Assembly (NCBI GenBank): GCA_022825925.1
Contig: JAJDVW010000073.1
Coordinates: 1-64,000, forward strand
Reading direction: 5' to 3'
DNA length: 64,000 nucleotides
Source: Pseudomonadales bacterium
Lineage (GTDB): Bacteria; Pseudomonadota; Gammaproteobacteria; Pseudomonadales; Azotimanducaceae
Positions 24,706 to 33,389 of the stretch are shown here, in pieces; the first letter of the stretch is position 1, and every line of letters begins with the position of its first letter. The notes below the pieces were generated by a model. That model did no database searches and was not told the origin of the DNA. It saw only the letters and a list, made by a program, of their open reading frames with translations. The translations under genes and the position numbers were made by a program.

Positions 24706-25650
24706 ATGGCCGGCACGCGGGAGGCCTCGCTGGTGGCGGAGACGGCGCGTGCCCGTGCACGCGGCGAGCCCTATGACCCACGCCGCGTCGACCTGTTCCG
24801 CCGGCTGCAACAGGCTCTTCTCGGGACGCCGGCGAAACAGCGCCGGGCGGCATCCCGGGATGGCATCGAAGAGCTTACGCTGGCGTTCTACGAAGCCTAT
24901 TTCTCGAACTTCATCGAGGGCACCGAATTCGAGGTGGAGGAGGCGTGGAGGATCGTCTTCGAAGGGTATATCCCCGCGGCTCGCCCTGCGGATGCGCACG
25001 ACATCCGGGGGGTCTGGCGCATTGTCTCCGACCACGCAGGCCTGCGCCAGCTGCCCGGGGGAGCGGACGAGTTTCTCGACTTGCTGCACGCGCGGCATGC
25101 CCACGTCATGGGCGGTCGTCCGGAGCAGGCCCCGGGGCACTTCAAGAGGGCCGTCAACCGCGTGGGGGGGACCACTTTCGTGGTGCCGGAGGCGGTTGTC
25201 GGCACTCTGCGCAGAGGCTTCGATCTGTACAGCGCACTCGATGCCCCGTTCAGCCGCGCCGTGTTCATGCACATGCTGGTGACCGAGGTGCACCCTTTCG
25301 CCGACGGCAACGGGCGCATGGCCCGCATCATGATGAACGCGGAACTCGTCGCGGCCAACGAGGAGCGAATCGTCATCCCCACGGTGTACCGGGGGGACTA
25401 CATCGCCGCCCAGAGGGCGCTAAGCGTGCACCGCGAAGCCGAGCCGGTAGTGCGGATGCTCGAGTTCGCGCAGCGCTGGACGCAGGCGGTGCAGTGGACG
25501 ACGGTGCCGGAAACCGCGCAGCGTCTGCAGCGCAACCGGGCGTTCCTCGGGACGGCGGAAGCCGACGCGGCAGGCGTGCGCCTCAGGATGCCCGCAACGG
25601 TCACGCGGCGGCAGGCAACCGATCAGGGTCTCGGCAGCGAGTCCCCGTGA
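24706..25650 (+). CDS. Fic-domain protein, 3' part of the broken AbiEi-Fic gene
   Basis: The Fic half could still be made from ATG 24706 (314 residues). The catalytic motif is VHPFADGNGRMARI, a full HPFx(D/E)GNGR match, giving a predicted nucleotidyl (AMP) transferase. The inhibitory-helix motif (S/T)xxxE(G/N) is present as SNFIEG. Open frame extends upstream to the frameshift near 24560, so this start is simply the first ATG and may not be used. With the N-terminal antitoxin-like domain detached, regulation would rely only on the inhibitory helix. Confidence 0.65.
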   Translation: MAGTREASLVAETARARARGEPYDPRRVDLFRRLQQALLGTPAKQRRAASRDGIEELTLAFYEAYFSNFIEGTEFEVEEAWRIVFEGYIPAARPADAHDIRGVWRIVSDHAGLRQLPGGADEFLDLLHARHAHVMGGRPEQAPGHFKRAVNRVGGTTFVVPEAVVGTLRRGFDLYSALDAPFSRAVFMHMLVTEVHPFADGNGRMARIMMNAELVAANEERIVIPTVYRGDYIAAQRALSVHREAEPVVRMLEFAQRWTQAVQWTTVPETAQRLQRNRAFLGTAEADAAGVRLRMPATVTRRQATDQGLGSESP

Positions 25651-25806
25651 GCGCCCCGCCTCGAGCCCCCGGCGCTTGCGCACCGGCTGCACGACGCCGG
25701 GGCGCCGGTCCATGCGGCGGCGTGGATTGTGGCGGAGGAACGGGAGGGCCGGGGGCGACATCAGGGCGTGCTCAGTTTTCGGAACGTCTCCGTGGGGAGG
25801 CTGCGC

Positions 25807-28800
25807 CTACGGGCCCGCGCCCCCCAGCAGACGCAGCACTTCGTCCACGCACTCGTCAAGTCGGTGCATGATCCGCCTGCCGCTGAACCGCACCACCGCC
25901 CACCCCATCTCGCGCAGGGCGCGGTCCCGCTCCGCATCGCGCTCGTCGTCACGATGGAAGGGGGCACCGTCGCACTCGATGTCCACGGCCGTGTCGCCTT
26001 GGCGAACTGCCATGTCCAGGCGGTAGCGCCCCACCTCCACTCCGGGCTCCGCCTCCACGCCCTGTTCGCGCAACGCCGCGTGGAGGTCGCGTTCCAGCGG
26101 GCTGTCGAAGCCGGTTGCCGCCAGGGCGGCCACATGCTCCGCCAATGCCCGCAGCTGATTCGGGTGGTTGCGGCTGGCCGCGTCGCTGCCGACGATCACC
26201 AGCCGGCAGCGCGCCCGAGTGAGGGCCACGTTCAGCAGGTTGGGGTCGGCCGCGAAGGCCGCCACCTGGCGGGTCGACCGTTCGTCGACGACGGGCGAGA
26301 GATAGATGACGTCCCGTTCGCCGCCCTGGAAACGATGCGCCGTCGCCACCTCGATGCCCTCGGTTTCCGCAGAGACTCCTTCCCGTCCGAGTGCGGCGAT
26401 GATGGCCTTTGCCTGGGCGGCGAACGGCGTTACCACCCCCACGGACAGATTCCCGGGGCGGTAGCTCGCCAGGTCCGTTGCGATGCGTGCCGCCACGGCG
26501 GTCGCTTCTCCGACGTTGCGCCAGCTGCTGTTGCTGCTGCCGCGTTCGCAACGCCCGGACACCGATACCCATTCCAGCGCGGACAGGCCCTCGGGCGGTC
26601 GCGAGGTGCCGCACATGGTCATCCGCCCGGCGTAGAACTGGCGGTTCGAGAACTCCACTACCGCCGGATGCGACCTAAAATGCAGGTCGAGCATGAGCGG
26701 CGGGTGCCGGAGCCGCGCTCGTGCCAGGGCGAAGCAGCTGTTCGCGCGGTATCCGAATGCGGCGAGGCTAGCGCTGTCCAGGCCGTGGCGCTTCGCGATC
26801 ACCTCTTCCCGGAGTTCGCCCAGCGACGTGATGTGGGGCAGCTGGTGCTCGTCGCCGATCACCATGGCGCGCTTCGCGCGCGCCAGCAACGGCATTGCCG
26901 ATGCCGCGTCGCACTGCGAGGCCTCGTCGATAATGACCAGGTCGAACAGTCCGGGCGTCAGCGGCAGAGTCCCGCGTGTGGACAGGTTCGTGACGGCCCA
27001 TACAGGCAGTGCGGGGAGGGCGTCCGGGACGAGCGCGTGGACATCGGCGACGCGCGCATTCCCCTTGGCGGCTGCGGCAATGCGACTGGCCAGGTGCCCC
27101 GCCGCCTGCCACGCCTCCGTGCGGTCCGTCTGCATCTGCCGGGTCCTCGCCCGAAACAAGGCAAGCCCGGCCTTCACCCGGGCGTCCGCCAAGGCGGCCA
27201 GGGCGTCTTCGGTGTCGTGCATGTCGGGCAGCTCGGCAAGTCGCTTGCCGAGGATTGCGCGCCGCCCCCTCTCGGCGACGGCCGTGGCGTGGTTGCGGGC
27301 CTCGTCCAGCAGGGTCTCCATGGACGTCAGTGCCGTGCCGATGCCCGGGTCCGAGGCGAGGGGCTTGATGGCGGCCAAGGCGGCCGCGGCCCGCTCCGCC
27401 AGGTGCGGTGCGCACTTGCCGAACTCTGCCGACGCCTCGCGCACGGCCCGCATGCGCCGTTGCATGTTCCCTCGCGCACGGGCCATCCGGTGTTGTGCGT
27501 CCGCCTGCTCGGCGGCGTGCACGGCTTCTTCCGCGACAGGGGAGAACCTGTCGTACGCTCCGGCGGCACCTGCTTCGGGGAGCGCCGGGTCGACGTCCGC
27601 CACACTCGCGTGCGCCGGCTGGTGCAGATGCGGCACCAGCTTTCCGAACCGTTCCAGTGCGCCGCTCACCGCAGCCCAGCGTTCCTCCCTCCGCGCGCGG
27701 CGCGCGAACACCCCGGGCCAGCGTGCCAGCTCGCGCAAGGCGGCACGGACGGACGCCACGGCATTGCGGATGCTGGCCGGGTCGGCGCCTTCCGGCAAGG
27801 CCTCCGGCGGCGGTCCGATGCTGCGGGCGCGTTGGTGGAGCTCCCGCAACGTTCGGAACGGCTCCGGGTTCTTCAGGGGGAGCAATGCCGCACGCACCTG
27901 CTCGGCGGCAGCGTCGACAGCGGCTACCGTGATCCCTTCCGGAACGTCGTCCGGCAGCAAAGAGCCGGTCAGCCGGCTCTCGAGGGCCTGCATTTCCGCC
28001 AGTAGCGAGAGGCGTCGTTCCCGCCCTTCGTGCACGCCACGCACCTGCCGGTGGACGGAGCGCCATCGGTCCGTCGCGTCCACAAGCCCCTGGACGGGCT
28101 CCGCACGTTCGGCCTCCCCGGCCAGCCGGTTGATGTCGGTGGCCAGGTCCTGGCGCTGGGACGCTGCGCCGGCGCGCACGACCGGGCACAGCGGGGCCGT
28201 CGTGCGCAGGCGCTCGACCACCACGTCTACCGCCTTGTTGTTCTTGGAGGCTATCAATACCGTCTCTCCCCGCCAGAAGGCAGACGCCACGGCGTTCAGC
28301 ACCACTTGCGACTTTCCCGAACCGGGCGGCCCGGTGACCACGGTCAACGGTTGCGTCATCGCCGAGTGCACGGCCCGGTCCTGCTGTGCCGACGAGTGCG
28401 CGATGGCGGGCGGCGGGTCGACGGTCTCCTCCCGGCCGCCCACGGGGTCGCCGCCGAACACGACCGATGCGGCCCCCCACTCCCCGCCATTCGAGGCGAG
28501 CCCCTGCAGATCCCTGGTGAGATTGAGGGTCAGCGTCGTGCCGGAGGCCGGCGGCAGCAGGACCGCGGCATTCACGATCCCGTCGCGTTCCCGCTCGCCG
28601 ATGCCGTGCGGCGGCTCCGCGCCGATGTCGGCGAGTCCGTCGACTCCGTGCTCGCGCAGTTCCCGCAGGATGGCCGAGGTCCGCTCCTGCCGTCCGTCGG
28701 CTTCTTCGACGGCGACGCTCTGGGCTACGGCGGTTTCCATCGCCAGCCGGTCTTCCGCCGAGAAGCCCAGCAGGGTCAGCGCGGCGGCGTTCAGGTCGAC

Positions 28801-29178
28801 GCCGCCTCCCGCGCGCTCGCATCGCCACGCGTCACCGTCCGCCCGTACCACGCGGGCGTCGCCGATGAGCAGAGGGGCGGCCGACAGTCGGCGGGATTGC
28901 CGGTCCCGACCCACGCACACCGGCCAGCCGAGGGCCACCGTGCCGTCGGGATCGTCCCGGGAGCGTTTCGCGCACCATGTGGCGACATCCGGGTCGTCGG
29001 CGATGGGCACTCCCGTCCCGGCCTCCATGAAGCCCGCCCCCGCCTCCACATAGTTCCCTCCGAGGGGCAGCGCCAGCGCGGCCGCCTGCTCGGCCTCTAT
29101 GCAACTCAGGTAGAACCTGGCGAGGGTCGCAAGGCTCGTCCGGCCTTCCGGTCGGGGTTGCGCGTCCGTTCCGCCCAT
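25807..29178 (-). CDS. Superfamily 1 helicase with C-terminal Vsr/DUF559-like nuclease domain
   Basis: About 1,123 residues. Walker A VVTGPPGSGKSQVVLN is near residue 285, after which come IASKNNKAVDVVVERL (motif Ia), LVIIDEASQCDAASAMPLLA (Walker B, near 755), VIGDEHQLPHI (motif III), HRFQGGERDVIYLSPV (motif V) and LLNVALTRARCRLVIVG (motif VI). The two helicase cores are split by a long helical insertion. The last about 100 residues (SPLERDLHAALREQG, YRLDMAVRQGDTAVDIECDG) match the PD-(D/E)XK nucleases of the DUF559/Vsr group. The architecture resembles helicase-Vsr defence proteins; defence is inferred. I prefer ATG 29178, with GGAGA upstream, over ATG 29190. Confidence 0.82.
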   Translation of the reverse strand: MGGTDAQPRPEGRTSLATLARFYLSCIEAEQAAALALPLGGNYVEAGAGFMEAGTGVPIADDPDVATWCAKRSRDDPDGTVALGWPVCVGRDRQSRRLSAAPLLIGDARVVRADGDAWRCERAGGGVDLNAAALTLLGFSAEDRLAMETAVAQSVAVEEADGRQERTSAILRELREHGVDGLADIGAEPPHGIGERERDGIVNAAVLLPPASGTTLTLNLTRDLQGLASNGGEWGAASVVFGGDPVGGREETVDPPPAIAHSSAQQDRAVHSAMTQPLTVVTGPPGSGKSQVVLNAVASAFWRGETVLIASKNNKAVDVVVERLRTTAPLCPVVRAGAASQRQDLATDINRLAGEAERAEPVQGLVDATDRWRSVHRQVRGVHEGRERRLSLLAEMQALESRLTGSLLPDDVPEGITVAAVDAAAEQVRAALLPLKNPEPFRTLRELHQRARSIGPPPEALPEGADPASIRNAVASVRAALRELARWPGVFARRARREERWAAVSGALERFGKLVPHLHQPAHASVADVDPALPEAGAAGAYDRFSPVAEEAVHAAEQADAQHRMARARGNMQRRMRAVREASAEFGKCAPHLAERAAAALAAIKPLASDPGIGTALTSMETLLDEARNHATAVAERGRRAILGKRLAELPDMHDTEDALAALADARVKAGLALFRARTRQMQTDRTEAWQAAGHLASRIAAAAKGNARVADVHALVPDALPALPVWAVTNLSTRGTLPLTPGLFDLVIIDEASQCDAASAMPLLARAKRAMVIGDEHQLPHITSLGELREEVIAKRHGLDSASLAAFGYRANSCFALARARLRHPPLMLDLHFRSHPAVVEFSNRQFYAGRMTMCGTSRPPEGLSALEWVSVSGRCERGSSNSSWRNVGEATAVAARIATDLASYRPGNLSVGVVTPFAAQAKAIIAALGREGVSAETEGIEVATAHRFQGGERDVIYLSPVVDERSTRQVAAFAADPNLLNVALTRARCRLVIVGSDAASRNHPNQLRALAEHVAALAATGFDSPLERDLHAALREQGVEAEPGVEVGRYRLDMAVRQGDTAVDIECDGAPFHRDDERDAERDRALREMGWAVVRFSGRRIMHRLDECVDEVLRLLGGAGP

Positions 29179-29327
29179 GCCGTCTCCCATGCCGGCTGAA
29201 GGACGGACAGACTACTTGACTTGGACGGTGCACACCGCCCCCGCCAAGCCGCCCGGGCGACCGTTCAACGGGGACAGGACAGGGGTGTCCCCTTGCGCGG
29301 CACGTCGGCCCCGCTCGCGGCGGTGGG

Positions 29328-29690
29328 CTACAAGCGCAGCGGCATCACGACGAAACGCGCGTTTTCGTCCTCGGGGTCGTAGAACACGGCGCTGCTGTTC
29401 GCGTCATTCACGGACATGCGCACGCTCTCGCCGTTCAACGCGCCGAGGATGTCGAGCCGCGCCCGGTCGAACAGGGCACGCTCGCCGGAACCGATGCGGG
29501 TGTCGTTGTCGCGGGCGGCGCGGCGCCGGGCGCTCAATTCCCGTGCCACCCTATTCGACGTCTCGGCATCCACCTGCAGCGGTTCCGCGGGCGGCGGCTG
29601 GGGGAACTCGAAGACCAGGCCGCGCGCCGCGAGCCGGGACAGCCGTGCGCCCCCAACCCCGGCCCAACGTCCTGATCCGGAAGGGGACAT
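29328..29690 (-). pseudogene. DnaN (sliding clamp) C-terminal remnant
   Basis: The last about 42 residues of this frame, including GESVRMSVNDANSSAVF and ending FVVMPLRL, match the extreme C-terminus of the DNA polymerase III beta clamp, where V-V-M-P-(M/L)-R-L is the hallmark ending. The preceding about 75 codons do not fit the clamp fold well. I read it as a transposed or decayed end of dnaN. The other sequence between 29191 and 29785 shows no gene, apart from an IS-like end at 29685-29708. Confidence 0.5.
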
Positions 29691-29708
29691 TTCTACTTTG
29701 CGTTGACA
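29685..29708 (-). repeat. Possible IS21-type terminal repeat remnant
   Basis: Read on the minus strand this 24-bp stretch begins TGTCAACGCAAAGTAGAAAT and continues GTCC, similar to terminal repeats recalled for IS21-family elements. No istA/istB genes or matching second end were found nearby, so it would be a solitary relic. The assignment is from memory of the motif only. Confidence 0.3.
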
Positions 29709-29785
29709 AACAGCACGTGGCGCTACACGGACGCGTCTTCGTGGGATACGGTGGCGTGCTGCGACACTGTGAGGACACCTCGATC

Positions 29786-32047
29786 ATGACGCGGAAGATC
29801 CGCATCCCGCACTGCGACGCCCCCTTCGAGATCTGCCACGACCACCTGGGCATCCCGCACGTCTACGCCTCGACCGTCGCCGACGCCTACCGGGGCATGG
29901 GCTACGTCGAGGGGTACGAGCGCCTGTGGCAGATCCACCTGTCGTGCCTCTATGCGAACGGGAACGCGGCCGAGGTCATGGGCGAGCGGTTCTTGCCGCA
30001 GGACCTGCTCCACCGCGCCTTCGACGTGCCGGCCGGCCGCATCGGCGTCCCCGAGAGCGAAGGGGACTGGATCGTCGACGCCTACCTCGACGGGCTCAAC
30101 GCCTACGTCGCCTCCCTCGACGCGCCGCCGCCGGTGTTCGCCGGCATCGGCGCGACGCCGCGGCCCTTCACGCGCACGGACATCGCCTCCCGCTACCGCT
30201 TCACCAACTGGTTCCAGGGGCACACCTTCCCCGAGAAGATGTTCCTCGGCAGGATCATGGCGCGGCACGGCATCGAGCGGTTCATGGACCACGCGCCCCT
30301 TTTCTCCGAGCGCGACGCGGAGGAGGTCCGGCGCCTCGCCGAGCCGCTGCGCGAACTGGACCTGCGACCGATCAGCCTCGTGAACCCGGACGCCCGCTTC
30401 GGCGGCAGCAACAACTGGGCGGTGACGGGGGCGCTCACGGCGTCGGGCAAGCCCATGCTGGCCATGGACCCGCACCAGCCCCACTCCATCCCGAACACCT
30501 TCTTCTACGTCCACCTGCACGCGCCCGGGTGGGACGTCTTCGGGGCCTCGTTCCCCGGCGTGCCGTACTTCATGATGGGTTACACCCGCGACATCGCCTG
30601 GGGCCTCACGACGGGCAGGATCGACGGCGAGGATGTCTACATCGAGGAGGTGGACGGCGCCCGGGCGCGGACGCCGGACGGCTGGGAGCCGCTGGCGCGA
30701 CGAAGCGAGACGGTTTCCGTCCGGGGCGGCGAGGCGCGCGAGTTCGAAGTCGTCTCGAGCCGTCACGGACCGATCCTCGAGCCGCTCGCCCACCAGATGG
30801 GTTTGCGCGACGCTCCCGAAGGCCGTTTCCGCACGGCCGTACGCTGGTCGCTCGGACACTGCGCCACGTCGGCCGGGACCCTCGCGCGCCTGCCGCTCGC
30901 GAATACGGCGGAAGACTTCGGCGAGACGCTCTTCGAAGGCGACGTCACGCCGCTCGTCAACAACATCATCTGTATCGACCGGGACGACGGACTCCGGCGC
31001 TTCATCGTCGCGACGTTCCCCAAGCGGCGCGAAGTCACGGGCGTTGTGCCCCTCGCCGGATGGGACGCCCGCAACGACTTCGAGCGGACGACGGCCGCGG
31101 AACTCACCGTGGAAGTCGATCCGCCGCGCGGGTACGCGCTTACCGCGAACAACGACACGCTCGGCGATAGCGCGCCGTTCCCGGTCCACACCTACCCGGC
31201 GTCCAGCGCGCGTGCGGACCGGATCGACGAACTCCTCAAGGGTCGCACGGGGCTCGTGCCGGCGGACTTCGAGGCCATGCAGGCGGACCTGAAGGACCTT
31301 CGCGCAGCGGCCCTGCTACCGGAGTTCCTGCCGTTCCTCGAGGACACGGGAGACGCGAAGCTCGACGCCCTGCGCGACCTGCTCGGCGCCTGGGACTGCC
31401 GGGCCACCGTCGACTCCGCCGCCGCAGCCGCCTACTACACGTTCCTGGACCGCGCCTGGCACTGTCGCTTCCTCGTGGAGACGCTGGGCGAGGACTTCGC
31501 GGCGCAGCCCCTCGCCGCGCCGTTCGTGAGCCGCATCGAGCCAAGCTGCTATCCCGCGTCCGCCTGGGACGCGGGCGCCGTCGCGGCGACGATCCGGGCC
31601 GTCTTCCGGGAGGTCTACGACGCCCTCGAGCGCGAAATGGGCGCTCCGGAAGACTGGTCGTTCGGCGCCATTCACCAGATCCGGTTCTGGCACACGTTGC
31701 GGCGCCGCGAGCCGTGGCGGGACATGCAGGTCGGACCCGCGCCGATCGGCGGCAGCGCCACCACGCTCGCCATGGGCGTGCACATGGGCCCCGGGCCCGG
31801 CGCGCGCGCCGGCGACGAGGGCAGGATCCCGCAGCGCGTCTGGCACGGACCGGCCTACCGCCTCGTGGTCGACCTGGCGGACCCGGACCACTGCCGCTTC
31901 GTCATCGCATCGGGCAACGGCGGCCGGCCGGACAGCCGGCACGTCACCGACCACTTCGAGACGTGGCTCGCGGGACGGCATCACACCGTCAGCCTGCGCC
32001 GGCAGGAACTCGGAGTGGAGGAGACTTGGCGCATAAGCGCCACCTGA
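29786..32047 (+). CDS. Penicillin acylase family N-terminal-nucleophile hydrolase
   Basis: A 753-residue precursor of the Ntn-hydrolase acylases (penicillin G or acyl-homoserine lactone acylases). The autocleavage and nucleophile site is FGGSNNW with Ser208, which would become the N-terminus of the beta chain. Further family segments are GIPHVYASTVADAYRGMGYV at the N-terminus, MDPHQPHSIPN, VPYFMMGYTRDIAWGLTTG and the TANNDTLGD region. GAGGAC lies about 11 nt before the ATG. No signal peptide precedes IRIPHCDAPFEI, whereas most family members are periplasmic. The CoA-transferase gene follows 58 bp downstream with its own strong Shine-Dalgarno. Confidence 0.9.
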   Translation: MTRKIRIPHCDAPFEICHDHLGIPHVYASTVADAYRGMGYVEGYERLWQIHLSCLYANGNAAEVMGERFLPQDLLHRAFDVPAGRIGVPESEGDWIVDAYLDGLNAYVASLDAPPPVFAGIGATPRPFTRTDIASRYRFTNWFQGHTFPEKMFLGRIMARHGIERFMDHAPLFSERDAEEVRRLAEPLRELDLRPISLVNPDARFGGSNNWAVTGALTASGKPMLAMDPHQPHSIPNTFFYVHLHAPGWDVFGASFPGVPYFMMGYTRDIAWGLTTGRIDGEDVYIEEVDGARARTPDGWEPLARRSETVSVRGGEAREFEVVSSRHGPILEPLAHQMGLRDAPEGRFRTAVRWSLGHCATSAGTLARLPLANTAEDFGETLFEGDVTPLVNNIICIDRDDGLRRFIVATFPKRREVTGVVPLAGWDARNDFERTTAAELTVEVDPPRGYALTANNDTLGDSAPFPVHTYPASSARADRIDELLKGRTGLVPADFEAMQADLKDLRAAALLPEFLPFLEDTGDAKLDALRDLLGAWDCRATVDSAAAAAYYTFLDRAWHCRFLVETLGEDFAAQPLAAPFVSRIEPSCYPASAWDAGAVAATIRAVFREVYDALEREMGAPEDWSFGAIHQIRFWHTLRRREPWRDMQVGPAPIGGSATTLAMGVHMGPGPGARAGDEGRIPQRVWHGPAYRLVVDLADPDHCRFVIASGNGGRPDSRHVTDHFETWLAGRHHTVSLRRQELGVEETWRISAT

Positions 32048-32105
32048 CGGTGGCGTCGGAAGTTGCGAAACTCCGACGGCGCGGAACACGGAACAAGGAG
32101 GCCAG

Positions 32106-33368
32106 ATGCCCGAACCACTCTCCGGAATCACCGTACTGGAGATGACCGTCGCGTTGCAGGGTCCGTCGGCGGGACTCTACCTGCGCGACCAGGGCGCCGA
32201 GGTGATCAAGGTCGAGCCGCCGTGGGGCGACGCCCAGAGGTTCCACCGGGGCGCCCACAACGACAGTCCCCCCGACGCCCCGCCGCCGGGCTTCATCGCC
32301 GTGAGCCGCGGCAAGAAGTCGGTGTGCCTCGACCTGCACCAGCCGACGGGGCGGGAGGTCGTGACGCGTCTGCTCGGCAGGGCGGACGTGTTCCTGACCA
32401 ACTACCGGGAACCATTCCTGCGCGGCATGGGGCTCGACTACGAGACGCTGGCGCCGGCGCATCCGCAGCTCGTGTGGGCGCGGGTCAGCGGTTTCGGACC
32501 GCAGGGGCCGGACGCGAACAAGCCCATGCTGGACGGTGCGGCCCAGGCCCGCGGCGGCCTGTTGAGCCTCTCCGGGTACGAGGGCCAGACGCCCACCGGG
32601 CCCGGAGCGGCCATCGCCGATCTCGGCGGCGGCATGCAGCTCGCGCTCGGGGTCGTCACCGCCCTGTTCGCCCGGTCCCAACACGGTTGCGGCCAGAAGG
32701 TGGAGACCTCGTCCCTCGGCACGCAGCTCTGGCTGCAGCAGTGGGAACTCACGCAGTGCAGCATCACCGGACGGCCGCTGCGCGCCAAGGGCCCCTTCCT
32801 GCCCAACGTCGAGGGCGCCTACGGGACCTACGACACGAAGGACGGCGGCGCGGTCCTGCTCGCCCTCGCCCAGGACGAGGAGTCCTGGGACGCGCTGTGC
32901 GCCTTCGGCGAGATGTTCGAACTGATCGGCGACGAGAAGTGGGACTCGCCCGGCAAGCGCATGGGCGCACCGGGCACGGAGTCGGCGGCGGACCTCCGGG
33001 AAGTCCTGAAGCGGGGCTTCGCCACCCGCACGACGGCCGAGTGGACCGAGTTCATGTACACCCAGCCGAACCTCATCATGGAACCGGTCCGCGATCACGC
33101 CGAGGTGCTGAGCGACGAACAGAACATCGCCAACGAGTACATCGTGCCGATGGAGCTCCCGGTGCACGGACGCAAGCCCGTCGTCGGCAATCTCGTGCGG
33201 ATGAGCGAGACGCCCGGGTCGGTCAAGGGGCCGCCGCCGGCGCTGGGCGAACACACCTCGGAGGTGATGCGGGAGCTGGGGTTCGGCGACGATGCCATCG
33301 CCCAGGCCGCCCGGGAAGTCGAAGCGGCTCGCGCGGCGTTACGCGGAGACGGCTTCAGGCTCGGGTAG
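32106..33368 (+). CDS. CoA-transferase family III (CaiB/BaiF-type)
   Basis: A 420-residue protein with AAGGAGG before the ATG. Hallmarks are SGITVLEMTVALQGPSAGLY, LRDQGAEVIKVEPPWGDAQR and VSRGKKSVCLDLHQPTGREV, leading into the VFLTNYREPFLRGMGLDYET region. The catalytic Asp of this family is expected near LDGAAQARGGLLSL. It moves CoA between carboxylic acids, with both substrates unknown. Placement after an amidase-type hydrolase and before an alpha/beta hydrolase suggests catabolism of an acyl compound. Confidence 0.9.
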   Translation: MPEPLSGITVLEMTVALQGPSAGLYLRDQGAEVIKVEPPWGDAQRFHRGAHNDSPPDAPPPGFIAVSRGKKSVCLDLHQPTGREVVTRLLGRADVFLTNYREPFLRGMGLDYETLAPAHPQLVWARVSGFGPQGPDANKPMLDGAAQARGGLLSLSGYEGQTPTGPGAAIADLGGGMQLALGVVTALFARSQHGCGQKVETSSLGTQLWLQQWELTQCSITGRPLRAKGPFLPNVEGAYGTYDTKDGGAVLLALAQDEESWDALCAFGEMFELIGDEKWDSPGKRMGAPGTESAADLREVLKRGFATRTTAEWTEFMYTQPNLIMEPVRDHAEVLSDEQNIANEYIVPMELPVHGRKPVVGNLVRMSETPGSVKGPPPALGEHTSEVMRELGFGDDAIAQAAREVEAARAALRGDGFRLG

Positions 33369-33389
33369 CCGCCGCGCCGTTGCCAGGCG

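Larger units (their letters stand above)
21434..25650 (+). pseudogene. AbiEi-Fic fusion gene disrupted by an IS element and a frameshift
   Basis: The first exon-like piece (21434-21532) encodes MSEKSPPVALLGGGEVIVSH then VGISRAVSRLVSS. Immediately after the IS element the same frame continues GRLRKLGSRLYTSDLEGEPE and RRNLWDIVAGYFPGALVADR (24230 onwards), an AbiEi-type antitoxin domain. Removing the element plus one TCCTCC copy restores a continuous frame, SRLVSSGRLRKLG. A second lesion, a frameshift at about 24545-24565 after AFLDNLRPSR, separates this part from the Fic domain, which reads on in another frame as DDARRIAPRIAREREAETLA and then the Fic motif. The intact gene would have encoded roughly 500 residues: antitoxin-like N-terminus, Fic C-terminus. 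Confidence 0.8.

Noticed and set aside
26693-29053. Long plus-strand open frame (about 790 codons) opposite the helicase gene
   Set aside because: Ser/Ala/Arg-rich with no motif; the minus strand carries all helicase motifs.
29265-29300. GGGGACA...TGTCCCC inverted stretch as a second IS end
   Set aside because: It does not match the 29685-29708 motif beyond GGACA/TGTCC and no target duplication was found.
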